A DNA stretch of 64,000 bases from an uncultured Lachnospiraceae bacterium (GCA_947648875.1 CANSPM010000013.1:1-64000); one strand, 5' to 3'; counted from the stretch's first letter, positions 1 to 9,524 are shown. Program-made: numbers and translations. Notes: a model not told the origin generated them from the sequence alone.

Positions 1-230
1 ACATACATATAGAGACGGGACGTTTTCACCAGATTCGGTGTCAGCTGTCCCATGCCGGGATGCCTATTCTGGGGGACAGGAAGTACGGTACCCGGGAGAG
101 TCTGGAGGAGAGTGAGCGTCAGGGAATTAACCAGACAGCTCTGTGTGCCTGTGAGATACGGCTGCGGCAGCCGGTGACGGGTGAGGAGATTTCCCGTGTG
201 ATAACTCCCGGTTGGATGAATCCGGTATAA
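1..230 (+). CDS. RluA-family pseudouridine synthase, C-terminal end (partial)
   Basis: The gene enters from the left edge; its reading frame starts at base 3 and ends with TAA at 228-230. The visible 75 residues carry the conserved family stretch TGRFHQIRCQLSHAG followed by PILGDRKYG, which is the C-terminal part of the catalytic fold of RluA-type enzymes that isomerise uridine to pseudouridine in rRNA or tRNA. The catalytic aspartate lies upstream and is not visible, so the target (RluC, RluD or RluA type) cannot be told. The next gene begins 77 bases downstream. Confidence 0.85.
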   Translation, partial: IHIETGRFHQIRCQLSHAGMPILGDRKYGTRESLEESERQGINQTALCACEIRLRQPVTGEEISRVITPGWMNPV

Positions 231-307
231 ATTGTCTTTTTCTTCACATACTATCCGTAGTATTTTGGAGGCCGTGGGCGGGAACCCATGGAGAGCGGAG
301 GCCGGGT

Positions 308-1357
308 ATGTTGGAGAAGATCAAACAGAGTAAAATGCTTACACTATTGTTGATTACAGCAGTAGTGTATTTTTTTCTTCGCTATCTGACACCGCTCTTT
401 TCGCCCATACTGGTAGCCATGCTTTTTGTGACAATTTTTGGTCCTTTTCTGAAAAACTTGCAGGCAAGGCTTCACATTCACCGGCAGGTGGGGGCCATTT
501 TGCTGCTTGTTCTTGGCTTTGGGCTGCTGGTGGTGCTGGTGTGGGTACTTTTTTCCTGGATTGTGGGCAGTCTGCCGGAGTGGGTGAGCCAGCTGGAGGC
601 GCTGGAACCTAAGCTGGAGGAGTTGATCCAGAAGGGCAGCGCGTCGATTGGCGAAATGCTGGGGATCGACGGAGCATATCTGGAATCCACATTGCTGGCG
701 AGGCTGGAGGAATGGATGGAATACTTCCAGGCGGAGGGCGCGGCGGGGATGCTGTCCGAATCTCTGCTGTATCTGAAAAAAATAGCGCTGCTGGGAGGAT
801 TTCTGGTGACTTTTGTCATTGCCGCTGTGCTGCTGGCCAAGGATTACGACAGGATCATGAATAATCTGCTGGACCGGGAGGAGTTTCATGTGCTGCTGGA
901 GGTGATCTGTGGAATCATCCGCTATATTGCCACTTTTGTCAAAGCCCAGGTGGTTATTATGTCTCTGATTTCCCTGACGGCAGGGGTGGTTCTTTGGATC
1001 TGCGGAATCCGGCATGGAGCGCTGTGGGGGATGTTGGCGGGACTTCTGGATGCCCTTCCCTTTATCGGCACGGGGATCGTATTGTTGCCACTGTCGCTGG
1101 CGCAGCTGTTCCAGGGCTTATACGGAAGGGCGCTGACTTGTCTGATCTTATATGCTGTGTGCGTATTTTTGCGGGAGATACTGGAACCCCGTCTCATCGG
1201 CAAACATATGGGCATATCTCCCATTGCCGTGTTGACGGCGGTCTATGCGGGAATCCAGCTCTTTGGGCTATGGGGGATCATAAAGGGTCCTCTGGGATTT
1301 ATGATTATCTACCAGAGCTGGCAGAGCCTGATAAGGCGCAGAAGTGAGAAAGAGTAG
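308..1357 (+). CDS. AI-2E / PerM-family transmembrane protein
   Basis: A polytopic membrane protein of 349 residues of the former UPF0118 family, which includes transporters proposed to export autoinducer-2 or other small solutes. The N-terminal third has the usual two close hydrophobic segments, then a soluble stretch (about residues 85-155), then five to six more membrane segments ending near the C-terminus. The region with REILEPRLIGKHMGISP is the typical family signature. I chose the ATG at 308 because it follows GGAGAGCGGAGG and starts MLEKIKQSK; an upstream in-frame ATG at 212 lies inside the preceding gene and has no ribosome binding site. The substrate is not predictable. Confidence 0.85.
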   Translation: MLEKIKQSKMLTLLLITAVVYFFLRYLTPLFSPILVAMLFVTIFGPFLKNLQARLHIHRQVGAILLLVLGFGLLVVLVWVLFSWIVGSLPEWVSQLEALEPKLEELIQKGSASIGEMLGIDGAYLESTLLARLEEWMEYFQAEGAAGMLSESLLYLKKIALLGGFLVTFVIAAVLLAKDYDRIMNNLLDREEFHVLLEVICGIIRYIATFVKAQVVIMSLISLTAGVVLWICGIRHGALWGMLAGLLDALPFIGTGIVLLPLSLAQLFQGLYGRALTCLILYAVCVFLREILEPRLIGKHMGISPIAVLTAVYAGIQLFGLWGIIKGPLGFMIIYQSWQSLIRRRSEKE

Positions 1358-1496
1358 AAAATCTCCTTTGCGGGGATTGCATTTTGCAGCGGATATAGTA
1401 AACTGTATTGCAGGAAGCAAAAATATGCGTCAGGGCTAAAATAGAATTGCCGATGTCGTTATATAAATAGAAAAAGCTGCCGGAAAGAGGAAGGCA

Positions 1497-3155
1497 ATGA
1501 AGCTTGTAAAAGAAAACAGGGATCAGGAGAAAAATCCCGCTCTTACGAAGCGTCTGTGTGGGATTCTCCAGGATTTGCTGGATATTCTGGTGAGTCTGTA
1601 CATGCTTACGCTGATGGTACTTTTGCCGTTGTATACCACGGAGACGGGTTATCGTTATATCGGGACGGAGAAATGTCTGTTTTTTCGTTCTGCCAGTCTG
1701 ACGGCCTGTAAAGTGATTCTGCCCCTGGCGGTGGTCTGGCTTCTCTGTCGACTGCTTCGCCGCGTTCTGTCTGGGGGACGGGAGGCGGGAAAAAGGTTCA
1801 TCTTATCCGTCACAGACGGGTTCGCGCTCGTGTATCTGGCGGCGGTGCTCTGTTCTTATCTTCACACTTCTTTTCGGGAGCAAACACAGTGGGGAGATGC
1901 TCTTTACGGGGCTTTGGGATGGTATCTGGGACTGGTGACACAGCTGCTGTTTCTGGCGGTATATTTTATGGTATCCCGCCTCTGGCAGAGAAGGAACTGG
2001 ATGATGGGGCTGTGGACTTTCGCGTTGGGGATCGTGACGCTGATGGGGTATCTGAACCGCTTTGGCATCAATCCTTTTCATATGGAGGGAGCCAGCCCAC
2101 AGTACATTTCCACCATCGGCAATATCAACTGGTATTGTGGTTATATAGTGACAGTAATGTCATTGCTTACATATTATTTATGGAGGGAATGGGGAAAAGC
2201 GGGAAAAAAACGGGTACATATGGCGGGGCTTCTGGTTCTGGGAATCGGGATGGCCTCTCTGGTTACCCAGGGCAGCAGCAGCGGGATTGTGGCATTGCTG
2301 ATTCTGGCGGGGGTATTTTATCTGTTGTCTATGCGGGACGCCGGTAAATTGCGACTTTTTTGGGCAGGATGTATGCTGCTGTCCGGCGTGTGCCTTCTCA
2401 CCTGGGGAATCCGGCGGATCTGGCCCCAGGCCATCACATATACCGAGGGGACCACGGAACTGCTGACCGGTTCTTTGCTGCCTTTTTTTATGATGGGTGT
2501 ATCGCTGACCGGCTGGCTTCTGGTATACCGGAGCAGTCGGGCGGGACGCTTTCATGCCGGAATCTGGTCTCTGGTCGGCGTTGCCGCCTGGACGGCGGCG
2601 GGAACGGTCCTGACATTGTATTTCGTCCTGCTGGCCGTCAACACCGGACATCCGGGCAGCATAGGGGTATTGTCGAAGGTGAAGGCACTAACCTTTGACG
2701 CTTCCTGGGGCAGTAATCGGGGAATTACCTGGACGGCAGGACTTACCTGTTTTCTGGATCAGAACGCGCTGGGAAAAATGGTGGGGGTGGGACCGGACGC
2801 CATGGCCATGTACATTCACAGCGGCGTAAACCCTGCGCTGAAACAGATGGTGGAGGAGTATTTCGGCAGGTTAATGCTGACCAATGCGCACAATGAATGG
2901 CTGACCGTGCTGATTAACGAAGGACTGCTGGGGGCTGTGGGATACATAGGGCTGATGCTGACTGCCATATGCCGCTTCCTGAAGGCGGGCAGGGAGGACG
3001 CGCTGGCCGGCGCGGCGGGTATGGGGATTCTGGCTTACACGGTGAACAATCTTTTCAGCTTCCAGCAGGTTATGAGCACTTCTGCGGTGTTTTTGCTTCT
3101 GGGGATCGGGGAGGCCTGTCTGCGCAGTCATGAAAAGGATTCCCGCGACGGCTGA
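1497..3155 (+). CDS. O-antigen ligase / polymerase-family membrane protein
   Basis: A 552-residue integral membrane protein with roughly 12 hydrophobic segments. The long extracytoplasmic loop between about residues 400 and 475 ends in NAHNEWLTVLINEGLLG, the signature (HNxWLxxLxExG) of the WaaL/Wzy_C superfamily, whose members ligate or polymerise undecaprenyl-linked glycans outside the membrane. In a Gram-positive organism it would act on exopolysaccharide or a wall glycan. The start ATG at 1497 follows AAGAGGAAGGC. No glycosyltransferases flank it, so it is an orphan rather than part of a visible polysaccharide cluster, and its substrate is unknown. Confidence 0.8.
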   Translation: MKLVKENRDQEKNPALTKRLCGILQDLLDILVSLYMLTLMVLLPLYTTETGYRYIGTEKCLFFRSASLTACKVILPLAVVWLLCRLLRRVLSGGREAGKRFILSVTDGFALVYLAAVLCSYLHTSFREQTQWGDALYGALGWYLGLVTQLLFLAVYFMVSRLWQRRNWMMGLWTFALGIVTLMGYLNRFGINPFHMEGASPQYISTIGNINWYCGYIVTVMSLLTYYLWREWGKAGKKRVHMAGLLVLGIGMASLVTQGSSSGIVALLILAGVFYLLSMRDAGKLRLFWAGCMLLSGVCLLTWGIRRIWPQAITYTEGTTELLTGSLLPFFMMGVSLTGWLLVYRSSRAGRFHAGIWSLVGVAAWTAAGTVLTLYFVLLAVNTGHPGSIGVLSKVKALTFDASWGSNRGITWTAGLTCFLDQNALGKMVGVGPDAMAMYIHSGVNPALKQMVEEYFGRLMLTNAHNEWLTVLINEGLLGAVGYIGLMLTAICRFLKAGREDALAGAAGMGILAYTVNNLFSFQQVMSTSAVFLLLGIGEACLRSHEKDSRDG

Positions 3156-3179
3156 GAAGACGGCATATGGAAGCCATAT

Positions 3180-3208
3180 TTGACTTTATGTCTTATATCT
3201 GTTAGAAT
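3180..3208 (+). promoter_or_regulatory. Promoter of mecA
   Basis: TTGACT at 3180-3185 and TAGAAT at 3203-3208 are separated by 17 nt, 27 nt before the mecA start. Each box differs from the SigA consensus at one position. Confidence 0.7.
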
Positions 3209-3235
3209 AAATCTCAGAAAGGTATGGCATGGCGT

Positions 3236-3991
3236 ATGAAGATTGAGCGAGTAGATGAAAAAACCGTAAAATGCTTTCTCTCCAACGAAGAGTTGGAAGA
3301 GTATGATATTACCTATAAGGATTTTGTGATGCGCAGTGACAAGGCCAGGGAGATTGTGGAGGAGATCATGGCCCAGGCTGTGGAGGAAGTGGATTACAAG
3401 CCCCCTCAGTTTGCCTTTGATTTACAGATTATGATGCTGCCGGATCAGGGCATGATACTGACTTTTACAGAGCGGACTCCGGAGGATCTGAAAAACGGCG
3501 CGAATCTCATGAATTATCTGAGAGAGATGCGGCGGATTCTGAAGGAAAAGCTGGGGTTGGACGGCTCTACGATCGCGGGGCTGCTGGCGCAGGCGATCAT
3601 GACGGCGGCAGCGGGGCAGGACGCCGTGACGGGAAGCACCGTTACACAGGGAGATGCGGCGGAGTCGCAGAGCGGCGGGGAGGCTTCCACGCCGAAAGTG
3701 GAAAAGCCCCGGTTCGCGATTTTCCGTTTTGCCAGTATGCGCAGCCTCTGTGCCTACGCGAGTGTTCTTCCAAAAAATCTGCGGGTGATCAGCAGGCTCT
3801 ATCAGGAGGATGGTACATATTATCTGTATCTGGAGCGGGGAGGCGCTTCCTATGAGCGCTACAGCAGAGCCAGCATTCAGGCACTGGAGTTTGGCGAGCT
3901 ATATGCGGCTACGGAGGATAAGGTGGCATATCTGGAGGAACACGGAGAGTGTCTGATTGGCGAGAAGGCGTTGGCCCGGCTGCGATTATAG
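3236..3991 (+). CDS. mecA: Adaptor protein MecA
   Basis: MecA-type adaptors deliver substrates to the ClpC unfoldase and stimulate its assembly (in Bacillus, ComK and others). The N-terminal domain begins MKIERVDEKTVKCFLS and continues with the family pattern LEEYDITYKDF and AREIVEEIM, which binds substrates. A low-complexity Gln/Ser/Gly linker (about residues 128-160) leads to a C-terminal ClpC-binding domain containing FASMRSLCAYA and YYLYLERG. At 251 residues it is slightly longer than the Bacillus protein. The ATG at 3236 is preferred over 3224 because only the later one is far enough from AGAAAGG, and the protein then starts like its relatives. A terminator follows after 9 nt, so this is a single-gene unit with its own promoter. 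Confidence 0.92.
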   Translation: MKIERVDEKTVKCFLSNEELEEYDITYKDFVMRSDKAREIVEEIMAQAVEEVDYKPPQFAFDLQIMMLPDQGMILTFTERTPEDLKNGANLMNYLREMRRILKEKLGLDGSTIAGLLAQAIMTAAAGQDAVTGSTVTQGDAAESQSGGEASTPKVEKPRFAIFRFASMRSLCAYASVLPKNLRVISRLYQEDGTYYLYLERGGASYERYSRASIQALEFGELYAATEDKVAYLEEHGECLIGEKALARLRL

Positions 3992-4000
3992 AGGGGACAC

Positions 4001-4028
4001 AAAAAACTCCTGGAAACAGGAGTTTTTT
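4001..4028 (+). terminator. Rho-independent terminator of mecA
   Basis: AAAAAACTCCTG, loop GAAA, then CAGGAGTTTTTT: a 12-bp perfect stem with a T-run, 9 nt after the mecA stop. The A-run on the left arm means it could also work in the reverse direction for the small - strand ORF ending at 4075. Confidence 0.9.
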
Positions 4029-4074
4029 GTGAGTGCGAGCGCTTTGACAGCGTTTTTTACCACGAACTATCCGT

Positions 4075-4329
4075 TTAAAACATAGGATTCGAATGTATAT
4101 TATCAGTGGGATTGGCCGAAGTTGTTTTGTTCTGACTAGTTTGCAGGCCTTCCCTTTTTTTCTGTCTTCGTTTTTTGTGTATCGAATGCCACAATATGAT
4201 ATACGGCGGAGAAACAATCGCGATGATAATGATCCATTCCTGGATTCTATAGTGGGTATAATTAGTTAGAATGCCATATGCGCTCCACAATGTCCAAGCG
4301 ATATAAAATATATATTGGAATATTTTCAT
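4075..4329 (-). CDS. Small two-helix membrane protein (hypothetical)
   Basis: An 84-residue ORF on the - strand. The predicted protein has two hydrophobic helices (about residues 5-25 and 32-50), then a strongly basic stretch KKRRQKKRE and a polar tail. Its start is preceded by AGGGGGG with a 5-nt gap, a good ribosome binding site. No family is recognised. The region is visibly more AT-rich than its neighbours, which may point to a recent origin or to spurious coding. It reads towards the mecA terminator, which would also end its transcript. Real coding is likely but not certain. Confidence 0.45.
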   Translation of the reverse strand: MKIFQYIFYIAWTLWSAYGILTNYTHYRIQEWIIIIAIVSPPYIILWHSIHKKRRQKKREGLQTSQNKTTSANPTDNIHSNPMF

Positions 4330-4484
4330 ATGGCCCCCCTATGTGCGTACCCCATTTTCTCTGTGTCTCTAAGCTATGTTCATTCTAACGCGCATAATCC
4401 TTGCCAAAGAAAGAAGGGTGGTGTTATAATAGAGCAGTTAAAATTTCAGCGTAAATTTTTCTCTGAGATTTATTATAAAAATAT

Positions 4485-4508
4485 AAAAGGTCCGGCAACA
4501 GACCTTTT
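4485..4508 (-). terminator. Terminator of tRNA-Pro
   Basis: Read on the - strand, AAAAGGTC, an 8-nt loop and GACCTTTT form an 8-bp stem followed by an A/T-rich tail with a T-run. It starts 4 nt after the 3' end of the tRNA. Confidence 0.75.
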
Positions 4509-4512
4509 AAAA

Positions 4513-4586
<74 letters not shown>

Positions 4587-4605
4587 TGCTATGTTGAACA
4601 TTAAA

Positions 4606-4634
4606 ATAATACACTATATGTAGAGGAATGTCAA
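4606..4634 (-). promoter_or_regulatory. Promoter of tRNA-Pro
   Basis: On the - strand TTGACA (4629-4634) and TATTAT (4606-4611) are 17 nt apart and end 19 bases before the tRNA 5' end. Confidence 0.8.
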
Positions 4635-4679
4635 TATTTTTTCTAAAAATACATATAAATTTGAAGGGGGAGACGAATT

Positions 4680-5882
4680 ATGAACCAGGCAACTGTGACA
4701 TTGAAAAAAGGAGAGGGGCGTACTTTGAAAGCCGGTGGCATGTGGGTCTATGACAACGAGATCGATTTCGTTACAGGAAGTCCCCAAAACGGAGATGTGG
4801 TGGAGGTTCAGGACTTTGACGGATACTGCATGGGCATTGGCTTTATCAACACAAGATCTAAAATTACCGTGCGGATGCTGTCCCGAAAAAAGGGAACTGT
4901 AATCGACGAGGCTTTTATACGCGGACGTGTCCGGGACGCGTGGGACTATCGCAGAGAAACCATCGACACCTCCAGTTGCAGGGTGATCTTCGGTGAGGCG
5001 GATTTTCTGCCTGGCCTAGTGGTGGACAAGTTCTCGGACGTGCTGGTGGTGGAGTCTCTGGCGCTGGGCATAGACAGGTGGAAGCTGACCATTGTGGAGG
5101 CTTTGAAGGAGATTCTGGCCCAGGACGGCATTCTGATCCGCGGCGTCTACGAGCGCAGCGACGCCAAAGTGCGCCTACAGGAGGGACTGGAGCGCAGCAA
5201 GGGCTTTATAGGCAAACCTTTTGATACAAAGGTGGAAATTCAGGAGAATGGCGTCCGCTATATAGTGGACGTGGAGGACGGACAGAAGACTGGATTTTTT
5301 CTGGACCAGAAGAATAATCGGGCTGCCATTCACCGTCTCTGCAAAGGGAAAAGAGTGTTGGATTGCTTTACCCACACAGGTTCATTCGCTCTGAACGCGG
5401 GTATTGCGGGAGCTCGGGAGGTGTTGGGCGTGGATGCCTCCCGGCTGGCGGTGGATCAGGCTATGGAGAACGCGGCGATAAACGGACTGAAAGACCGTGT
5501 GCGGTTTCAGTGCGCCGATGTGTTCGAACTGTTGCCACAGCTGGAATCCAGGGGAGAGAAATACGATGTGGTGATTCTGGACCCTCCGGCATTCACCAAA
5601 TCCCGCAATTCCGTCAAAAACGCGGTCAAAGGCTATCGGGAGATCAATCTGCGGGGAATAAAGCTGGTGCGGGACGGCGGTTATCTGGCTACCTGTTCCT
5701 GTTCCCATTTTATGGACCCGGAACTTTTTGCCCGAACCATCCGGGAAGCCGCAGCAGGAGCGCACAGACGTCTGCGACAGGTGGAATTTCGTACCCAGGG
5801 TCCCGATCATCCTATTTTGTGGGCGGCAGACCAAAGTTATTACCTCAAGTTCTATATCTTTCAGGTGGTGAGCGAGCGGTAG
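4680..5882 (+). CDS. RlmI/RlmK-family class I SAM-dependent rRNA methyltransferase
   Basis: This 400-residue protein matches the COG1092 family (E. coli RlmI, 23S rRNA m5C1962). It starts with a PUA RNA-binding domain (about residues 1-75: VTLKKGEGRTLKAG, WVYDNEI), followed by an EEHEA-like middle domain and a Rossmann methyltransferase domain from about residue 190. Motifs seen are QKTGFFLDQ, VLDCFTHTGSFALNA (SAM binding), the VILDPPAFTKS motif IV and TCSCSHF, which holds the putative catalytic cysteine. The ATG at 4680 follows AAGGGGGAGA. It stands alone between a tRNA and a two-component system. The exact rRNA position is inferred from family membership. Confidence 0.88.
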   Translation: MNQATVTLKKGEGRTLKAGGMWVYDNEIDFVTGSPQNGDVVEVQDFDGYCMGIGFINTRSKITVRMLSRKKGTVIDEAFIRGRVRDAWDYRRETIDTSSCRVIFGEADFLPGLVVDKFSDVLVVESLALGIDRWKLTIVEALKEILAQDGILIRGVYERSDAKVRLQEGLERSKGFIGKPFDTKVEIQENGVRYIVDVEDGQKTGFFLDQKNNRAAIHRLCKGKRVLDCFTHTGSFALNAGIAGAREVLGVDASRLAVDQAMENAAINGLKDRVRFQCADVFELLPQLESRGEKYDVVILDPPAFTKSRNSVKNAVKGYREINLRGIKLVRDGGYLATCSCSHFMDPELFARTIREAAAGAHRRLRQVEFRTQGPDHPILWAADQSYYLKFYIFQVVSER

Positions 5883-5950
5883 GGTATGGAGAGGCAGAGA
5901 GGTCTGGCACAGTCAATCAGAACCCGCTTGTTCAGTTTTTCTAAATTTTC

Positions 5951-5979
5951 TTTCCGAATAATAGGAAATATGTTATAAT
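5951..5979 (+). promoter_or_regulatory. Candidate promoter of the first LytTR/GHKL pair
   Basis: TATAAT at 5974-5979 has a weak -35 TTTCCG at 5951-5956 with a 17-nt spacer, about 48 nt before the response regulator start. A weak -35 would fit activator dependence. Confidence 0.5.
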
Positions 5980-6027
5980 CCTGCTTGTATGTATGAAAAC
6001 AGGCCGCAGACTGGCCGGGAGGAAGAT

Positions 6028-6780
6028 ATGTTCCACATTGCTATCTGTGAGGACGACGGGGCTTCACGGGCCTACGTAGAGGAACTGGCACGAAACTGGG
6101 CCAGGGACCATCAATATAAAGTGACAGTGGATGCCTATTGCAGCGCGGAACAATTTCTGTTTGAGGCAGAAGACAGACAGGAGTATGATTTGCTGGTTCT
6201 GGATATCCAGATGGGAGACATGAACGGAATGGAACTGGCGGCAAAACTGCGGGCAGGCGGCACCAGGGCGGCGATTCTCTTTCTTACAGGCGTGCCGGAC
6301 TATGCTCTGGAGGGCTATGAGGTGGGAGCGATCCGCTATCTGCTTAAACCGTTGAAGGAAGAGGAATTTTTGGATCTTCTGGATGCTCTGTTTATGAAGG
6401 CCATGCGGGCGCGCAGACAGTTCTATCTGTTTGAGCGGGGCGCGCATGTGTGCAAGATTCCACTGTCTGACATTGTGTATATGGAAGCCAGGGGGCATTA
6501 TGTCTGTATGCACACGACCTCGGAGGAGATGGAGTGGAAAGCGGTTTTCTCATCCGCCACGAAAGAGCTTACAGGGGGAAATTTTTTTCTGATGAAAAGG
6601 GGCCTGTTGGTGAATCTGGAGCATGTGGAAAAGATTACGAGAACGGACTGTCTGCTGGATCAGGGAGATATCCTGCCTGTGTCCCGGGAGCGGTACAGAG
6701 AGTTAAATGAGGCTTTTATCGCGTACTACCGAGGGATGGCAGACGGAGGGAAAAATCGGTACAGGGGAGGATATGGATGA
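6028..6780 (+). CDS. LytTR-family response regulator (AgrA-like)
   Basis: A 250-residue regulator. The receiver domain (about residues 1-120) has the acidic cluster CEDDG, the phospho-acceptor aspartate in VLDIQMGDMNG and the lysine in LLKPL. The C-terminal LytTR DNA-binding domain (about residues 140-240) has the typical DIVYMEARGHYVCMHT, FFLMKRGLLVNLEHV and LPVSRERYRELNEAF. The ATG at 6028 follows GGGAGGAAG and begins MFHIAICEDD; an earlier ATG at 5989 has no ribosome binding site. The kinase gene overlaps by four bases. No AgrB or AgrD gene is next to it. The ABC exporter at 7668-11349 is a plausible target but no operator was seen. Confidence 0.9.
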   Translation: MFHIAICEDDGASRAYVEELARNWARDHQYKVTVDAYCSAEQFLFEAEDRQEYDLLVLDIQMGDMNGMELAAKLRAGGTRAAILFLTGVPDYALEGYEVGAIRYLLKPLKEEEFLDLLDALFMKAMRARRQFYLFERGAHVCKIPLSDIVYMEARGHYVCMHTTSEEMEWKAVFSSATKELTGGNFFLMKRGLLVNLEHVEKITRTDCLLDQGDILPVSRERYRELNEAFIAYYRGMADGGKNRYRGGYG

Positions 6781-7496
6781 ACAGTATCACAGATATTGTC
6801 ATTGTCTTTCTGCTTATTGTCGGAGCGGTGACGTTCACGGCATGGCTTGTTCGAAAAAGAGAAGAGATAAGGCAGGAAGAGTTTCAGGATCTGGTTTTAA
6901 AGAGGCAGCGGGAAGAGGTTCAGAGCATTTATCAGACCATGCGCGGTTGGCGGCATGATTATCACAACCATATGCAGAGTATCAAGGCCTGCCTGTCCAT
7001 GAACCAGGTGGAGGAGGCGATCTCTTATCTGGATCATCTGGAAGCGGACTTAGACAGCATCAACTTTTCCGTCCGCACAGGGAATGTGGGGCTGGACGCT
7101 ATATTAAGCAGCAAAATCTCCATAGCGATGAAACATGACATATCTGTCAATTTTAAAGCGAATGTACCGGAAAAGCTACAGGTGAGCGATGTACATCTGT
7201 GCGCGTTGGTGGGAAATCTTATGGATAACGCGGTGGAAGCCTGCGACAGCGTGGAGAAGGAAAAGCGGTTTATCCGTATTTATATAGGAATTTTCAGGAA
7301 GCAGTTATATATTTCTGTGACAAATGCCTCCTCCTTCGAGGAGAGAAGAAAAATGACAGAACTGGTATCCCTCAAGCAGGGAGACCATGGTCTGGGGCTT
7401 CGGCGGATAGACAGGATCGTGGAGAAATATCACGGATATGTCAACCGCAATAATGAGCCGGGGGTTTTTTCCACGGAGGTCATGCTACCGTTGTGA
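6777..7496 (+). CDS. GHKL sensor histidine kinase, short form (AgrC-like)
   Basis: A 239-residue kinase with one N-terminal membrane helix (about residues 5-25) and no further sensor domain, much shorter than classical AgrC proteins with six or seven helices. A coiled segment leads to the phospho-acceptor histidine in WRHDYHNHMQ. The GHKL ATPase has NLMDNAVEAC (N box) and GDHGLGLRRI (G box). It overlaps the response regulator by ATGA and is surely co-translated. A single-helix kinase of this type probably senses through a membrane partner or an intracellular cue; the adjacent exporter is one candidate (inference). A strong terminator follows. Confidence 0.88.
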   Translation: MNSITDIVIVFLLIVGAVTFTAWLVRKREEIRQEEFQDLVLKRQREEVQSIYQTMRGWRHDYHNHMQSIKACLSMNQVEEAISYLDHLEADLDSINFSVRTGNVGLDAILSSKISIAMKHDISVNFKANVPEKLQVSDVHLCALVGNLMDNAVEACDSVEKEKRFIRIYIGIFRKQLYISVTNASSFEERRKMTELVSLKQGDHGLGLRRIDRIVEKYHGYVNRNNEPGVFSTEVMLPL

Positions 7497-7503
7497 CGGT
7501 TTG

Positions 7504-7537
7504 GTGCACGAATTTTAACATTTCGTGCACTTTTTTT
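7504..7537 (+). terminator. Terminator after the first LytTR/GHKL operon
   Basis: GTGCACGAA and TTCGTGCAC form a stem with a short A/T loop, followed by seven T, directly after the kinase stop. Confidence 0.9.
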
Positions 7538-7667
7538 GTTTTTGGGAAAATATATTGTAAACTGATTTATGTAGTCATAAGTAAGCTGTTTTATGGTTGA
7601 AAGGGCAAAGGTCAGGAGAATGTGGAGGCAAAGGCGGCGGACAGGAGAGGGAGGATAAGAGAAAGAG

Positions 7668-9524
7668 ATGAGTCAGATGGCGGCAGGGGGAAGACAAGAG
7701 GAAAAAACGCGGAATTATATAGCAGGCAATGTGTTATCCGTATTTCAAGTCATGTTTCGGCGCTATCCCCGGAGCAGGTGGCAGGTGCCGGTCTATATGG
7801 CCTGCAATATAGCGGCGCCCTTTATGGAGACTCTGATTCCGGCCCTGGCCATCAAGGCTATAACAGCGGGGGACGCGCGGTATTTTCTGGCATCTCTCAT
7901 CGCGGCACTCTGCGCCTACTGGGGAATGCAGGCTGTCAGCGGCATGGTGGACCTCTCTTTGAACCATGAGAGAACCTATACCGGGCTGGATTGTTTCTTT
8001 ACCTCGTTGGTGAGGAAAGTGCATAAAACAGACTATGTGAATGTGGAACCCCAGGCTATGCAGAAGAAGATCTAAAAGGCCTCCATGGCTACACTGGGAA
8101 GCCAGAATGGGGCGCCGCGGATTATGCGCGAGGCGGTGGATTTTCTGATCAAGGTGTTTGGTCTGTTGATCTACGGCACTGCGGTGCTGACGCTGGATTG
8201 GCGTATTCTGCTGGCCACGGTGGTGCTCCTGGCTGTGGACGTGTTGTTGCGGTTCCATGCCATCCACTATTCGGACGCGCACTGGGAGGAGCATTCGGAG
8301 GCGTGCCGTAAGATGAATTATCTGGAGAGGAGCGGCTTTAATATTCCGGACGGAAAAGATATACGCATTTATCAGATGAAGGGGTGGTTTCGGGAACGCT
8401 ATGAGGAACTGATCAGACAGGATGCGAGTTTTTGGAAGAGGGACTGTCTGCGATGGTACTATCCCACCGTTGCGGATGAGATCAGCGGATTCGTGAGGAA
8501 TGTTCTGCTCTACGGCATTCTGGCGGCGAAAGTGCTGGCCGGAGAGATAGATGTGGCAGGCTTTACACTGTATCTGGGAGTGGCTTCCGGACTGGTGAGG
8601 TGGATCTTTCCTCTGGCGCTGTCATTCTCGGGACTACAGGAGGCAAGCCACAGATACAATGACTATAGGGATTTTATGAGGGTGCGAGATGTGTTTATAC
8701 ATGATGAGGAAGAGGGACAGGGGGAGCCGCAGCGGGACAAGGGGCCGCTGGAAATCGCGTTCAAAGACGTTTCCTTCGCCTATGAGGAGGGCGGACCGGA
8801 CGTTTTATCTCATTTGAATTTCACCATAAAAGCAGGTGAAAAAGTGGCCCTGGTGGGAAATAACGGCGCCGGAAAAACCACCTTGGTCAAATTGTTGTGC
8901 GGCCTGTATCCCGTCACAGGGGGAGAGATTTTGATCAATGGGAAAAGGCTGCAGGATATGAATGTGGACGATTACCAGGAACAGATCGGGGTGCTTTTTC
9001 AAGATACCAGTCCCCTGGCATTCTCCATTGCCATGAATGTGTCCGGATGTCCGGACGAACTTACAGATCGCGGGAGAGTGCGGGAGAGTCTGCGCCAGGC
9101 GGGGCTGTGGGAAAAAGTGAGGGAGCTTCCGGATAAGGAGGACACGTATCTGACGCAAATCCTGGACGACGGCGGCATACAGCTTTCCGGCGGCGAACAG
9201 CAGAAGCTCCTGCTGGCCCGGGCCATCTACAAGGGGGGCGGGATGCTGGTGATGGACGAACCCACGGCAGCCATGGACCCTCTTGCGGAGAGCCAGATTT
9301 ATGAGAACTATAATGCGTTGGCGGGAGGGAAGACCACGTTGTTTATCTCTCACAGGCTGGCCAGCACCCGGTTCTGTGACAGAATCTTTCTGCTGGAGAA
9401 TGGGAAGATTGCGGAGGAAGGGACGCACCGGGAACTGATGGCTCTCGGCGGGAAGTATCGGGAAATATTTGATATTCAGAGTTATTATTATAAGGAGAGG
9501 GGGGAGAGAGAAGATGAAAAGTAA
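7668..9524 (+). pseudogene. ABC exporter half-transporter (TMD-NBD) interrupted by an in-frame TAA
   Basis: One reading frame codes for a complete type-I ABC exporter subunit apart from a TAA at 8073-8075. The first part gives 135 residues with two membrane helices; the same frame resumes at once with KAS and then 479 residues from an ATG at 8085. The second part holds the remaining membrane segments and the ATPase domain: Walker A GNNGAGKT, signature LSGGEQQKLLLARAIY, Walker B MLVMDEPTAAMD, H-loop ISHRLAS. Aligned with the downstream sister protein, the stop falls next to RQKAYEG, where a glutamine stands, so CAA to TAA is the simplest origin. No good ribosome binding site precedes 8085. Recent pseudogene, assembly or sequence error, and stop readthrough are all possible. 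The downstream ABC gene overlaps its 3' end. Confidence 0.8.

Noticed and set aside
8073..8075. Recoding of TAA as an amino acid
   Set aside because: There is no SECIS-like or pyrrolysine context, both TAA and TAG occur once as interruptions, and TAA ends several genes normally. A mutation or error is simpler.
8085..9524. Second ABC fragment as an independent gene
   Set aside because: It lacks the first two membrane helices and a convincing ribosome binding site, and continues the upstream frame exactly.
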